64,000 nt of DNA from Pseudomonadota bacterium. Lineage in GTDB: Bacteria; Pseudomonadota; Gammaproteobacteria; Steroidobacterales; Steroidobacteraceae. The stretch spans positions 682,001 through 746,000 of the forward strand of contig JAFEDR010000011.1 in NCBI GenBank assembly GCA_018241525.1, given 5' to 3'. Both the position numbers and the translations under genes were made by a program. Positions 1 through 8,713 of the stretch are shown piece by piece (the stretch's first letter is position 1; each line of letters opens with the position of its first letter). The notes below the pieces were generated by a model, which saw nothing but the letters and a program-made list of their open reading frames with translations, made no database searches and was not told where the DNA came from.

Positions 1-274
1 GGTTCAGGATCGCGAGCGGCAGCCCCGGGAACCCGGCACCGGTGCCGACGTCGACGACGAACGGCCCGGCGAGCCACGGCTGCACGGTCAGGCTGTCGAG
101 CAGGTGCTTCTGCACCATCGCCACCGGCTCGGTGATCGCGGTCAGGTTCACCTGCTCATTCGCCTCGCGCACCAGTGCGGCGAGCGCGAGCAGCTGTTCG
201 ACGGCGGCCGCGCCCGGCGCGAGCCGGAGCTCGGCGAGGCCCTCGACGAGCACGCGGCGCGGGTCGGCGGTCAT
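1..274 (-). CDS. rsmG: 16S rRNA (guanine-N7) methyltransferase RsmG, 5' part only
   Basis: N-terminal 91 residues of RsmG (GidB), which methylates N7 of a guanine in the 530 loop of 16S rRNA. The rest lies beyond the left edge. Visible family marks are NLTAI near residue 43, HLLDSL near 57, and the SAM-binding loop DVGTGAGFPGLPLAI near residues 73-87. The start is the ATG at 274; no strong ribosome site precedes it, so coupling to prpD just upstream (37 bases) is likely. In most Gammaproteobacteria rsmG directly follows mnmG. Here about 16.8 kb of other genes lie between them, so the pair has been separated. Confidence 0.93.
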   Translation of the reverse strand, partial: MTADPRRVLVEGLAELRLAPGAAAVEQLLALAALVREANEQVNLTAITEPVAMVQKHLLDSLTVQPWLAGPFVVDVGTGAGFPGLPLAILN

Positions 275-311
275 GATGGCGGGGGCGGGCGCTGGGGTGC
301 CCGCGGCGGCC

Positions 312-1760
312 TCAGTTCTTCACGAGCGCGGCGACGAACTCGTGCACCGGCATCGCGTCCAGCCGCTTCGCGTCGGCAAACAGCGCCTTCACCGCCGCGG
401 TCTGCTTCGGCGAGTAGTGCGCGGCCACCGACGCCTCGAACTTCTGCACCAGCAGCGGATAGCCCTCGGCGCGGCGCTTGCGGTGGCCGACCGGGAAGTC
501 GACCTGCACGCGCTTCGTCGCGCCGCCGCCCTTGAAGAACACCTGCACCGCGTTGCCGATGTGGCGCTTGTCGGCCTCGTAGTACTCCTTCGTGAAGGCC
601 GGGTTCTCGCGCACCTCCATCCGTGCGCGCAGCGCGTCGACCCGCGGGTCATTCGCAACCGCGTCCTCGTAGTCGGCGGCGGTCAGGCGGCCAAAGATCA
701 GCGGCACCGCGACCATGTACTGGATGCAGTGGTCGCGGTCGGCGGGATTCGCGAGCGGGCCGGTCTTGTCGATGATCCGCACGCCCGGTTCCTGGGTCTC
801 GATCACGACCTTCTCGACGTCGGCGAGCCGCGGGCCGACCTCGGCGTGCAGCGCCATCGCCGCCTCGACCGCGGTCTGCGCGTGGAACTCCGCCGGGAAG
901 CTGATCTTGAAGAGCACGTTCTCCATCACGTAGCTGCCGAACGGCTGCTTGAAGGCGAGCGGCTTCTTGAACACGACGTCGTAGAAGCCCCACTTCGGCG
1001 CCGTCAGCGCCGACGGGTAGCCCATCTCGCCGGTCATCGCGATCAGCGCGTGGCGCACGCCGCGGCTGGTGGCATCGCCCGCCGCCCAGCTCTTGCGCGA
1101 GCCGGTGTTCGGCGCGTGCCGGTAGGTGCGCAGCGCACCGCCGTCGAGGAACGCGTTCGAGACCGCGTTGATGACCTGCTGCTCGCTGCCGCCGAGCAGC
1201 GCCGTGACCACCGCCGTGGTCGCGACGCGCACGTTCAGCACGTGGTCGAGGCCCACCTGGTTGTAGGCGTTCTCGAGCGCGGTGACGCCCTGGATCTCGT
1301 GCGCCTTGATCATCGCCGTCAGCACGTCGCGCACCGCGAGCGGCGCGCCGCCCTCGGCCACGCGCCGGCGCGACAGGTAGTCGGCGACCGCGAGGATGCC
1401 GCCCAGGTTGTCGGAGGGGTGGCCCCACTCGGCCGCCAGCCAGGTGTCGTTGAAGTCGAGCCAGCGGATCATGCAGCCGACGTTGAAGGCGGCCTGCACC
1501 GGGTCGAGCTCGTAGCTCGTGCCCGGCACGCGCGCGCCACCGACCATCGTCGCGCCCGGCACGACCGGCCCCATCAGCTTGGTGCAGGCCGGGTACTGCA
1601 GCGCCTGGAAGCCGCAGGCGAGCGTGTCCATCAGGCAGTAGCGCGCCGTGTCGTAGGCGACCTCGCTCGTGATGCGGTGCTCGCGCGCGTAGCGCGCGAT
1701 GTCGACCAGCACGCGATCGGGATCGGGGCGCTGCGCGGACTTGTGGTCGTGGCTGGACAT
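312..1760 (-). CDS. prpD: 2-methylcitrate dehydratase PrpD
   Basis: MmgE/PrpD-family dehydratase of 482 residues, essentially the length of enterobacterial PrpD. It converts 2-methylcitrate to 2-methyl-cis-aconitate in the cytosolic methylcitrate cycle, which oxidises propionyl-CoA to pyruvate. Family signatures include DTLACGF near the N-terminus, WLDFNDTW and the SDNLGGILAVADYL stretch. The ATG at 1760 was chosen because the alternative start 60 bases upstream adds a low-complexity Arg/Ala tail unlike the family. prpC and prpB lie 5-7 kb away on the same strand, separated by a peptidase gene and an opposite-strand kinase. The methylcitrate genes are therefore close but not in one operon. 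Neither acnD nor prpF is present, so PrpD is the dehydratase used. Confidence 0.92.
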   Translation of the reverse strand: MSSHDHKSAQRPDPDRVLVDIARYAREHRITSEVAYDTARYCLMDTLACGFQALQYPACTKLMGPVVPGATMVGGARVPGTSYELDPVQAAFNVGCMIRWLDFNDTWLAAEWGHPSDNLGGILAVADYLSRRRVAEGGAPLAVRDVLTAMIKAHEIQGVTALENAYNQVGLDHVLNVRVATTAVVTALLGGSEQQVINAVSNAFLDGGALRTYRHAPNTGSRKSWAAGDATSRGVRHALIAMTGEMGYPSALTAPKWGFYDVVFKKPLAFKQPFGSYVMENVLFKISFPAEFHAQTAVEAAMALHAEVGPRLADVEKVVIETQEPGVRIIDKTGPLANPADRDHCIQYMVAVPLIFGRLTAADYEDAVANDPRVDALRARMEVRENPAFTKEYYEADKRHIGNAVQVFFKGGGATKRVQVDFPVGHRKRRAEGYPLLVQKFEASVAAHYSPKQTAAVKALFADAKRLDAMPVHEFVAALVKN

Positions 1761-1842
1761 GGCGGTGGCCGGGTGGCGGGCGGGGGCGCGATGTTGACTC
1801 ACCGCCCCCGCCCTTGCCAATGGGCGCTTGCCACGCCCGGCG

Positions 1843-1857
1843 GCCCGGCCCCCGGGC
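1843..1857 (-). terminator. GC hairpin after the DUF885 gene
   Basis: Perfect 6-base stem (GCCCGG / CCGGGC) with a 3-base loop, ending one base before the stop codon of the DUF885 peptidase gene read leftwards. There is no U-tract, so it is at most a weak or factor-dependent terminator. The remaining bases between this hairpin and the prpD start are GC-rich with no recognisable promoter. Confidence 0.3.
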
Positions 1858-3693
1858 TCAGCCGCCCTGCGTGCGCGCGATCCACTCGTCGACGAAGCGC
1901 TCGAGCAGCGTCAGCGGCACGGCGCCGTCCTCGAGCACCACCGCGTGGAAGTCCCGGAGGTCGAACTTCGCGCCGAGCGCGCGCTTGGCCTTCTCGCGCA
2001 GCGCCACGATCTTGAGCTGGCCGACCTTGTAGGCGCAGGCCTGGCCCGGCAGCGCCATGTAGCGCTCGACCTCGGTGACCACGGTCGCCTCCGGCAGGCC
2101 GGTCTCGCGCATCTCGAACTCGATCGCCTGCTCGCGCGTCCAGCCCTTGGCATGCAGGCCGGTGTCGTCGACGAGCCGCACCGCGCGCAGCATGTCGTCC
2201 TGCAGCCGTCCGAGCCGGCCCATCGGGTCGCCCTCGTACATGCCGATCTCGTCGGCCAGCTGCTCGGCGTACAGCGCCCAGCCCTCCGCGTAGGCGGAGT
2301 AGATCGTCTGCTGGCGGATCAGCGGCACGCCCTTCAGGTTCTGCGCCGTCGAGATCTGGAAGTGGTGGCCCGGGATGCCCTCGTGGTAGGTGACCGACTT
2401 CATCTCCCAGGTCGGCAGGTCGTTCATGTCGCGCAGGTTCGCGAAGTAGGTGCCGGGCCGCGAGCCGTCCATCGCCGCGGCTTCGTAGTAGGCCGCGGCC
2501 GTGCCCTTCTCCGACGACGGCGGCACGCGCTCGACCACCAGCCGCGTCTTCGGCAGCGTGCGGAAGTACGCCGGCATCTTCACGCTGACCTCGTCGAGGA
2601 TCTGCTGGTAGCGCGCCAGCGCCTGCTGCCGGCCCGCGTCGGTGTTCGGGTACAGGAAGCGCGGGTCCTTGGTCAGCTGCTGCACGCGCTCGGCGACGCT
2701 GCCGGTCGCGAGGCCCTGCGAGCGCAGCAGCGCGTCCATCTCGCCGCGGATCCGCTCGACCTCGGCGAGGCCGAGCGCGTGGATCTGCTCGGGCGTGTAG
2801 TCGGTGGTGGTCATCTCGCGCAGCGTCGCGGCGTAGTAGGCCTTGCCGTTCGGCAGGCGGTCGACGCCGGCGGACTGCTTCTCGGCCTCGGGACGCAGCG
2901 CTTCGAGCGCCTGCGTCATGCGCGCGAACGCCGGGTAGATCCGGTCGCGGACCGCGGCGACGGCCGCGCCACGCAGCTCGGTCTTGAGCGCCGCCCCGAG
3001 CGCCGGCACCTTGTCCATGCGCGCCACGAAGGTCGTGACCAGCGCGTTGTCCTCGGGCTTCGGCTGCACCGTATCGGCGATCACCGCCTCGGTTTTCGTC
3101 AGCAGCGAGACCGGCAGCACCACGCCGGCGCGCGCCTGGCGCTGCATCTCGGCGATCAGCGCGTCGAGCTTGGGACCGGCGGCCTCGAGCCGCAGCACGT
3201 AGTTGCGCGCCGTCTTCTCGTTCTTCACGACGTGCTGCGACTGCAGGAAGTTCACCAGCGTCACGTTCGTGCCGAACATCGGGCTGATCGGGTACAGGCC
3301 CTCGGAGGACAGCCAGTCGAAGGCCTTGAGCGCCGTGCCGGTGTGGTAGAGGTCGCTCAGCACGTCGTAGGTGATCTGCTCCTGGCGGTCGAGCTTCGCG
3401 CGGTCGAAGCGCTGCAGCTCGTCGAGGAAGCGCTCCTGCAGCGCGTAGTCCTCGTCGCGGCGCGCGACGCCGACCTCGGCGAGCCGGCCGGAGTGGCGGT
3501 CGAAGATCGTGCCGTCGACGATCCCGATCTGGGTGAACAGCTCGGGACTCTTGGTCAGGAACTGCAGCATCTGGCGGTTGGCGAGCTCGTTGATCGTGAA
3601 CGGTGTGCCCCAGACGATGCGGTAGCCCGCGTAGCCAACCACGACGACGACTGCGAGCGCGGTCCAGCCGGCGATCCGCCAGAACTTCCTCAT
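1858..3693 (-). CDS. DUF885 family zinc-peptidase-like protein, membrane-anchored
   Basis: 611-residue DUF885 protein. Residues 10-25 form a single hydrophobic segment, a signal anchor or uncleaved signal peptide, so the body is probably periplasmic. The family metal-site motif HEGIPGHH lies at about residues 437-444 and is followed by a second motif, AYAEGWALYAE, that supplies a glutamate. These features fit a gluzincin-like peptidase, but the substrate is unknown. The start is the ATG at 3693, directly behind a strong GGGGGAGGA ribosome site; longer in-frame reading adds only low-complexity sequence. It lies upstream of prpD on the same strand and may be co-transcribed with it, though no functional link to propionate is known. 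Confidence 0.85.
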   Translation of the reverse strand: MRKFWRIAGWTALAVVVVVGYAGYRIVWGTPFTINELANRQMLQFLTKSPELFTQIGIVDGTIFDRHSGRLAEVGVARRDEDYALQERFLDELQRFDRAKLDRQEQITYDVLSDLYHTGTALKAFDWLSSEGLYPISPMFGTNVTLVNFLQSQHVVKNEKTARNYVLRLEAAGPKLDALIAEMQRQARAGVVLPVSLLTKTEAVIADTVQPKPEDNALVTTFVARMDKVPALGAALKTELRGAAVAAVRDRIYPAFARMTQALEALRPEAEKQSAGVDRLPNGKAYYAATLREMTTTDYTPEQIHALGLAEVERIRGEMDALLRSQGLATGSVAERVQQLTKDPRFLYPNTDAGRQQALARYQQILDEVSVKMPAYFRTLPKTRLVVERVPPSSEKGTAAAYYEAAAMDGSRPGTYFANLRDMNDLPTWEMKSVTYHEGIPGHHFQISTAQNLKGVPLIRQQTIYSAYAEGWALYAEQLADEIGMYEGDPMGRLGRLQDDMLRAVRLVDDTGLHAKGWTREQAIEFEMRETGLPEATVVTEVERYMALPGQACAYKVGQLKIVALREKAKRALGAKFDLRDFHAVVLEDGAVPLTLLERFVDEWIARTQGG

Positions 3694-3776
3694 GAATCCT
3701 CCCCCTGTGCGATGCGGGCGCGCCCGCCCCGGGAGGCTCCGGGGAGGTCGCGGCGAGGCGCGCATTATCACCGCGT

Positions 3777-3806
3777 CCGCCGCCGCCGGCTGGCCGGCGG
3801 CGGCGG
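3777..3806. repeat. Perfect 14-base inverted repeat in a divergent intergenic region
   Basis: Arms CCGCCGCCGCCGGC and GCCGGCGGCGGCGG are exact complements around a TG centre. They sit midway in the 256-base space between the divergent DUF885 and hybrid-kinase genes (3694-3949). The repeat could form a cruciform or serve as an operator, but simple CCG-rich composition can also produce such repeats in this genome. The rest of the space shows only the ribosome site of the DUF885 gene; no clear promoter hexamers were found. Confidence 0.4.
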
Positions 3807-3949
3807 CTCGTCGCCGCGGGGCCACGGCCGGTCGCGGCAGGCCCGCCGGCCGGCCTCCGCTTTTCCCTGAGTCCGCACCCCGCCGCCTCAAGATCCGCGG
3901 GCCGGCGGCGCTAACCGATGCAGGAGCCCACCGAGCGCCCGCCCGCCCC

Positions 3950-6655
3950 ATGCCCGTCGTCACCACCCCCCACCGGAGCCTGTCGCGCCTGACCATCGCC
4001 GTGCTGGTGGCGACCTTCTGCGTGCTCGGGCTCGGCCAGTACGCCGCGGCGCACTGGTGGTACGGCGCGACCGTCACCGAGGCCGAGCGCGCCGACGGCC
4101 TCGACCGCGCACGGGTGGCGGCGCGCACGATCCTCGGGGTCAGCGACGCGCTGCGCCACACCGCGATCGACCAGGGCCGCTGGGACGAGACCTACCGCTT
4201 CATCCTCGGCCGGGGCCCGCGCTTCTTCGAGTCCAACTGGGAGCCCGCGACCTACATCAACCTCGGCTTCGACACCGCGGCGTTCCTCGCGCTCGACGGG
4301 CGACTGGTCGGCCTGCGCGCGACCGACCGCTTCCAGCGGCGCTACGTGACCCCCGACCCCGCCTTCCGCGCGCTGCTGACCGGCGACGGGCCGCTGCCGC
4401 GGCACGTCCGGGCCGGCGTGGCCGAGTCCGGCTTCCTGCGCGTCGGCGGCAAGCTCTACGCCTATGGCCTCGCGCCGGTGCTGCACACCAACGGCACCGG
4501 GCCGAGCGTCGGCGCGATCGTGCTGTTTCGCGCGCTCGACTCCAGCTACGAGGGCATGCTGGCCGACGCGCTCGATGCGCACGTCGCGCTCAGCACCGTG
4601 CCGCTCGCCCCGGGCAGCGAGCGGCGCGCGGTCGCCGACGGCGCGCGCGCGCCGGTGTTCGACGAGTCGGACGACGCGGTGCTCGGCGTCTACTTCGCGC
4701 CGACCACGACGCTCGACGGCGAGGCGCTGGTGGTCGAGATCGAGAGCGCGCGACCGGTGCACGCCGGCGCGGCGCGCGCGGCGCGCGCGCTGTTCTGGTC
4801 CGCGGTCGGCACCGGCCTCGTGGTGGCGCTGCTCGCGCTCGTGTTCTTCGAGCGCCGGCTGCTGCGGCCGCTGCGGCAGATGGCGGCCCGGCTGGTCGCG
4901 ATCGGCCGCGCCGGCGACCCTTCGGCGCGGCTCGCGCCGCACGCGCACGACGACGAGATCGGCACGGTCGCGGTGGCGGCCAACGAGATGCTGGCCGAGC
5001 TCGAGGAAACGAAGCGCGGCGCCGACGCGGCGCGCGATGCGGCATTGGCGGCGAGCCGCGTGAAGTCGGAGTTCCTGGCGCGCATGAGCCACGAGATCCG
5101 CACGCCGATGAACGGCGTGCTCGGCATGACCGAGCTGCTCGAGCGCACCGAGCTCTCGGCACGCCAGCGCAAGTACTGCGACACGATCCACCGCTCGGCC
5201 GTGTCGCTGCTCGACATCATCAACGACATCCTCGACTTCTCGAAGATCGAGGCACGCCGGCTCGAGCTGCAGCCGACCGACGTCGACGTCGCCTCGCTGG
5301 TCGAGGAGGTCGCGGAGCTCTTGTCGAGCCGCACCACCGGCCGCGACCTCGAGCTGATCGTCGCGGCGCGGCCGGCGGTGCCGGCGAGCGTGGTGGTCGA
5401 CCCGCTGCGCCTGCGGCAGGTGCTCAACAACCTCATCGGCAACGCGCTGAAGTTCACCGAGCACGGCGAGGTGGTCGTCACGCTCGATGCGGCGCCGCTG
5501 GTCGAGGGTCGCACCACGCTCGAGATCCGCGTCGCCGACAGCGGCATCGGCATCGCGCCGGAGGCGCTGCAGCGGCTGTTCGAGCCGTTCGCGCAGGCGG
5601 ACGCCTCGACCACGCGTCGCTACGGCGGCACCGGGCTCGGGCTCGCGATCGCGCGCCAGCTGACGGAGCTGATGGGCGGCTCGCTCGAGGTCACGAGCGA
5701 GCTGGGTCGCGGCTCGACGTTCTGCTGCCGGCTGCCGGTGACCGTGTCGGCGGCGCCGCCCGCGGCGGCGCGCCCGCCGCTGCTCGCCGGCCTGCGGGTG
5801 CTGCTCGGCGATGAGAGCGCGACGGCCCGCACGGTACTCGCCGAGGTGCTCGCGGCGGCCGGCGCCACGGTCACGACCGTCGCCGACGCCGCCGGCGTCG
5901 AGGCCGCGCTCAGCGCGCCGAACGACCTGCCCGACGTGGTGCTGCTCGACCGGCACCTGGCGCTCGACGCGGCACGTCGCCGCGGCGGCGGCGGCCCGGT
6001 GCCCGTGATCACGCTCGCCCCGGCCGGCGCCGGGCCCGAGCCCGGCTCCGACGGCGGCGTCGCCGGCTACGTCACGAAGCCGGTGCGGCGCGGCTTGCTG
6101 GTCGCGACCGTGGCGCGCGTCGTCGGCCGCGGCGCCGAGCTCGACACCGCGACCTTCCTCGCCTGCGCCGGGCTCTCGGCCGCGGGCGAGCGGCTTGGGC
6201 TCGAGGTGCTGGTCGTCGAGGACAACCCGGTCAACCAGGCGGTCGCCGCCGGCATGCTCGAGGCGCTCGGCTGCCGCGCCCAGCACGCGGGCGACGGCGC
6301 CGAGGCGCTGCAGCGGCTCGCCGCCGGCGGCATCGACGTGGTGCTGATGGACTGCCAGATGCCGGTGATGGACGGCATCACCGCGACGCAGCGGCTGCGC
6401 GCGCGCGAGACGGCCGGCGGGCTGCCGCCGCTGCCGGTGATCGGCGTCAGTGCGCACGCGCTGCAGGGTGCGCGCGAGGAGTGCCTGCTGGCGGGCATGA
6501 ACGACTTCGTCGCCAAGCCCTTCACGATGGCCGAGCTCGCGCGCGCGCTCAGGCGCCACGTGCGCCGGCGGCCGTCGCCCGAGGCGGCGGCCGCGAGCGC
6601 GCGTCAGCTGCGCGCGGCGAGCGGCACGAACGGCCGCGGCTCGGGACCGGTGTAG
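3950..6655 (+). CDS. Hybrid sensor histidine kinase (CHASE4-HAMP-HisKA-HATPase-REC-REC)
   Basis: 901-residue membrane sensor. An N-terminal membrane helix (about residues 10-30) precedes a periplasmic CHASE4-like domain carrying the WDETYRFI signature. A second helix (about 285-305) leads to a HAMP linker, then HisKA with phospho-acceptor His381 in SHEIRTPMNG, and an HATPase domain with N, G1 and G2 boxes (GTGLGLAI). Two receiver domains follow. The first is degenerate, with only part of its acidic pocket. The second has EDNPVNQ, phospho-acceptor Asp801 in LMDCQMP, and FVAKPF. No HPt domain or partner regulator is adjacent. The ATG at 3950 gives a short cytoplasmic tail; longer frames add low-complexity sequence. 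Its 3' end overlaps the convergent prpC by 52 bases. Confidence 0.87.
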   Translation: MPVVTTPHRSLSRLTIAVLVATFCVLGLGQYAAAHWWYGATVTEAERADGLDRARVAARTILGVSDALRHTAIDQGRWDETYRFILGRGPRFFESNWEPATYINLGFDTAAFLALDGRLVGLRATDRFQRRYVTPDPAFRALLTGDGPLPRHVRAGVAESGFLRVGGKLYAYGLAPVLHTNGTGPSVGAIVLFRALDSSYEGMLADALDAHVALSTVPLAPGSERRAVADGARAPVFDESDDAVLGVYFAPTTTLDGEALVVEIESARPVHAGAARAARALFWSAVGTGLVVALLALVFFERRLLRPLRQMAARLVAIGRAGDPSARLAPHAHDDEIGTVAVAANEMLAELEETKRGADAARDAALAASRVKSEFLARMSHEIRTPMNGVLGMTELLERTELSARQRKYCDTIHRSAVSLLDIINDILDFSKIEARRLELQPTDVDVASLVEEVAELLSSRTTGRDLELIVAARPAVPASVVVDPLRLRQVLNNLIGNALKFTEHGEVVVTLDAAPLVEGRTTLEIRVADSGIGIAPEALQRLFEPFAQADASTTRRYGGTGLGLAIARQLTELMGGSLEVTSELGRGSTFCCRLPVTVSAAPPAAARPPLLAGLRVLLGDESATARTVLAEVLAAAGATVTTVADAAGVEAALSAPNDLPDVVLLDRHLALDAARRRGGGGPVPVITLAPAGAGPEPGSDGGVAGYVTKPVRRGLLVATVARVVGRGAELDTATFLACAGLSAAGERLGLEVLVVEDNPVNQAVAAGMLEALGCRAQHAGDGAEALQRLAAGGIDVVLMDCQMPVMDGITATQRLRARETAGGLPPLPVIGVSAHALQGAREECLLAGMNDFVAKPFTMAELARALRRHVRRRPSPEAAAASARQLRAASGTNGRGSGPV

Positions 6656-7770
6656 TTCGCGCTCGGGCGGATGATCTTGCCGTCCTCGCGCTGCTCGATC
6701 ACGTGCGCGCACCAGCCGGTGGTGCGCGAGATCACGAACAACGGCGTGAACATCGCGGTCGGCACGCCCAGCAGGTGGTAGCTGACGGCGCTGAACCAGT
6801 CGAGGTTCGGGAACATGTTCTTGACCTCGCGCATCACCGCCTCGAGCCGGACCGCGATCTCGTAGAGCCGGCGCTCGCCGGCCTGCTCCGAGAGCGACCG
6901 CGCGACGCGCTTGATCACCTGGTTGCGCGGGTCGGCGATCGTGTAGACCGGGTGGCCGAAGCCGATGATCACTTCCTTGGCGGCGACCCGCCGGCGCACG
7001 TCCGCCTCGGCCTCGTCCGGCGAGCCGTAGCGGCTCTGGATCTCGTACGCGACCTCGTTGGCGCCGCCGTGCTTCGGGCCGCGCAGCGCGCCGATCGCGG
7101 CGGTGACTGCCGAGTAGACGTCGGCGCCGGTGCCGGCCACGACCCGCGCGGCGAAGGTGCTGGCGTTGAACTCGTGCTCGGCGTAGAGGTTCAGCGAGGT
7201 GTGCATCGCCCGCACCCACTCGGCCGAGGGCGGATGGCCGTGCAGCAGGTGCAGGAAGTGGCCACCGACCGACTCGTCGTCGGTCGCGACCTCGATGCGC
7301 CGGCCGGCGTGGCTGTAGTGGTACCAGTAGCAGAGCATCGAGCCGAGCGAGGCGATCAGCCGGTCGGCGATGTCGCGGGCCCCGGCGGCGCCGTGGTCCT
7401 CCTTCTCCGGCAGCGAGCAGCCGAGCGCCGAGACCGCGGTGCGCATCACGTCCATCGGGTGCGCCGAGGCCGGCAGCGCCTCGAGCACGGTCACCACCGC
7501 CTGCGGGATGCCGCGCAGCTCGCGCAGCTTCTGCTGGTACGCGCGCAGCTCCGCCGCGGTCGGCAGCGTGCCGTGGATCAAGAGGTGCGCGATCTCCTCG
7601 AAGTCGGCGTTCTCGGCGGTCTCGAGGATGTCGTAGCCGCGGTAGTGCAGGTCGTTGCCGGTACGCCCGACCGTGCAGAGCGCGGTGTTGCCGGCGGCGA
7701 CGCCCGACAGCGCCACCGACTTCTTCGGCCGTGCGGCGAGCGGGTTCGGCATGCTGACGGTATCGGACAC
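6604..7770 (-). CDS. prpC: 2-methylcitrate synthase PrpC
   Basis: 388-residue citrate-synthase-family enzyme that condenses propionyl-CoA with oxaloacetate to form 2-methylcitrate. Active-site regions are the HSHAGRR/GGHFLHLLHG block, GFGHPVYTIADPR with its catalytic histidine, and NLDWFSAV with its catalytic aspartate. The GTG at 7770 is preferred because GAGGGT stands 6 bases upstream; an ATG at 7752 is a possible alternative. It follows prpB by 26 bases and is the last gene of a five-gene leftward run. Its 3' end lies inside the 3' end of the opposite-strand kinase, so convergent transcripts overlap here. Confidence 0.95.
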   Translation of the reverse strand: MSDTVSMPNPLAARPKKSVALSGVAAGNTALCTVGRTGNDLHYRGYDILETAENADFEEIAHLLIHGTLPTAAELRAYQQKLRELRGIPQAVVTVLEALPASAHPMDVMRTAVSALGCSLPEKEDHGAAGARDIADRLIASLGSMLCYWYHYSHAGRRIEVATDDESVGGHFLHLLHGHPPSAEWVRAMHTSLNLYAEHEFNASTFAARVVAGTGADVYSAVTAAIGALRGPKHGGANEVAYEIQSRYGSPDEAEADVRRRVAAKEVIIGFGHPVYTIADPRNQVIKRVARSLSEQAGERRLYEIAVRLEAVMREVKNMFPNLDWFSAVSYHLLGVPTAMFTPLFVISRTTGWCAHVIEQREDGKIIRPSANYTGPEPRPFVPLAARS

Positions 7771-7796
7771 GGCTGTACCCTCGTGGCCCGCGGACC

Positions 7797-8678
7797 CTAC
7801 TTGGCGTAGAGCTCGTCGAGCTTCTTCTCGTAGTCGTGGTAGCCGAGCACCTCGTAGAGCTCGGCACGGGTCTGCATGCGGTCGACGACCGCCTGCTGCG
7901 TGCCGGCGCGGCGCAGCTCCGCGTACACGGCCAGCGCGGCCTTCGACATCGCGCGGAACGCCGACAGCGGATAGAGCACCAGCGCGATGCCGGCGCCCTC
8001 GAGCTCCTGCACGGTGAACAGCGGCGTCTTGCCGAACTCGGTGATGTTGGCGAGCACCGGCACGCGCACCGCGCGCGTGAACTGCCGGTACTCGTCGAGC
8101 GTGGCGAGCGCCTCGGCGAAGATCATGTCGGCGCCGGCCTCGACGTAGGCGAGCGCGCGGTCGACCGCCGCCTGCTGGCCCTCGACCGCGTGCGCGTCGG
8201 TGCGCGCCATGATCACGAAGCGGTCGTCGCTGCGACCGTCGACCGCGGCCTTCAGGCGGTCGACCATCTCGCCGGTCGACACCAGCGCCTTGCCCGGCCG
8301 GTGGCCGCAGCGCTTGGCGGCGACCTGGTCTTCGAGGTGCATGCCGGCGGCGCCGGAGCGGATCAGGTCGGCGGTGGTGCGCGCGATATTGAAGGCCGCG
8401 CCCCAGCCGGTGTCGGCGTCGACCAGCAGCGGCAGGTCGCTCGCGCCGGTGATCCGGCGCACGTCCTCGCAGACGTCGTTCAGCGAGGTGATGCCGAGAT
8501 CCGGCAGCCCGAACGAGGCGTTGGCGACGCCGGCGCCGGACAGGTAGATGGCCTTGAGCCCGGCCTCCTCGGCGAGCAGCGCCGAGTAGGCATTGATGGT
8601 CCCCGCGACCTGCAGCGGGCGCTCCGCGGCGAGTGCGGCCCACAGCCGCGCGCCGGCCGACGACGGGGATCGGGTCAT
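7797..8678 (-). CDS. prpB: 2-methylisocitrate lyase PrpB
   Basis: 293-residue isocitrate-lyase-superfamily enzyme that cleaves 2-methylisocitrate to pyruvate and succinate, the last step of the methylcitrate cycle. Family marks are GAGVANASFGLPDLG, the metal-binding DADTGWG, MHLEDQVAAKRCGHRPGK with the catalytic-loop KRCGH, and IMARTDA. The length matches the E. coli enzyme. GAGGG lies just upstream of the ATG at 8678. It sits between the AcuI-like reductase and prpC with short gaps, so the three are probably co-transcribed. Confidence 0.96.
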   Translation of the reverse strand: MTRSPSSAGARLWAALAAERPLQVAGTINAYSALLAEEAGLKAIYLSGAGVANASFGLPDLGITSLNDVCEDVRRITGASDLPLLVDADTGWGAAFNIARTTADLIRSGAAGMHLEDQVAAKRCGHRPGKALVSTGEMVDRLKAAVDGRSDDRFVIMARTDAHAVEGQQAAVDRALAYVEAGADMIFAEALATLDEYRQFTRAVRVPVLANITEFGKTPLFTVQELEGAGIALVLYPLSAFRAMSKAALAVYAELRRAGTQQAVVDRMQTRAELYEVLGYHDYEKKLDELYAK

Positions 8679-8713
8679 GCGGGAACCCTCTCGATGGTGC
8701 AGTGCATGATAGC

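Noticed and set aside
42..2015. A 657-codon + strand reading frame opposite rsmG and prpD, and many similar long frames through the window
   Set aside because: These are Arg/Ala/His-rich antisense or out-of-frame shadows typical of high-GC DNA. The opposite strand encodes recognisable enzymes with motifs and ribosome sites.
3911..7867. A 1318-codon - strand frame across the CHASE4 hybrid kinase and prpC
   Set aside because: The sequence is compositionally biased with no domain pattern, while the + strand kinase has complete catalytic motifs.
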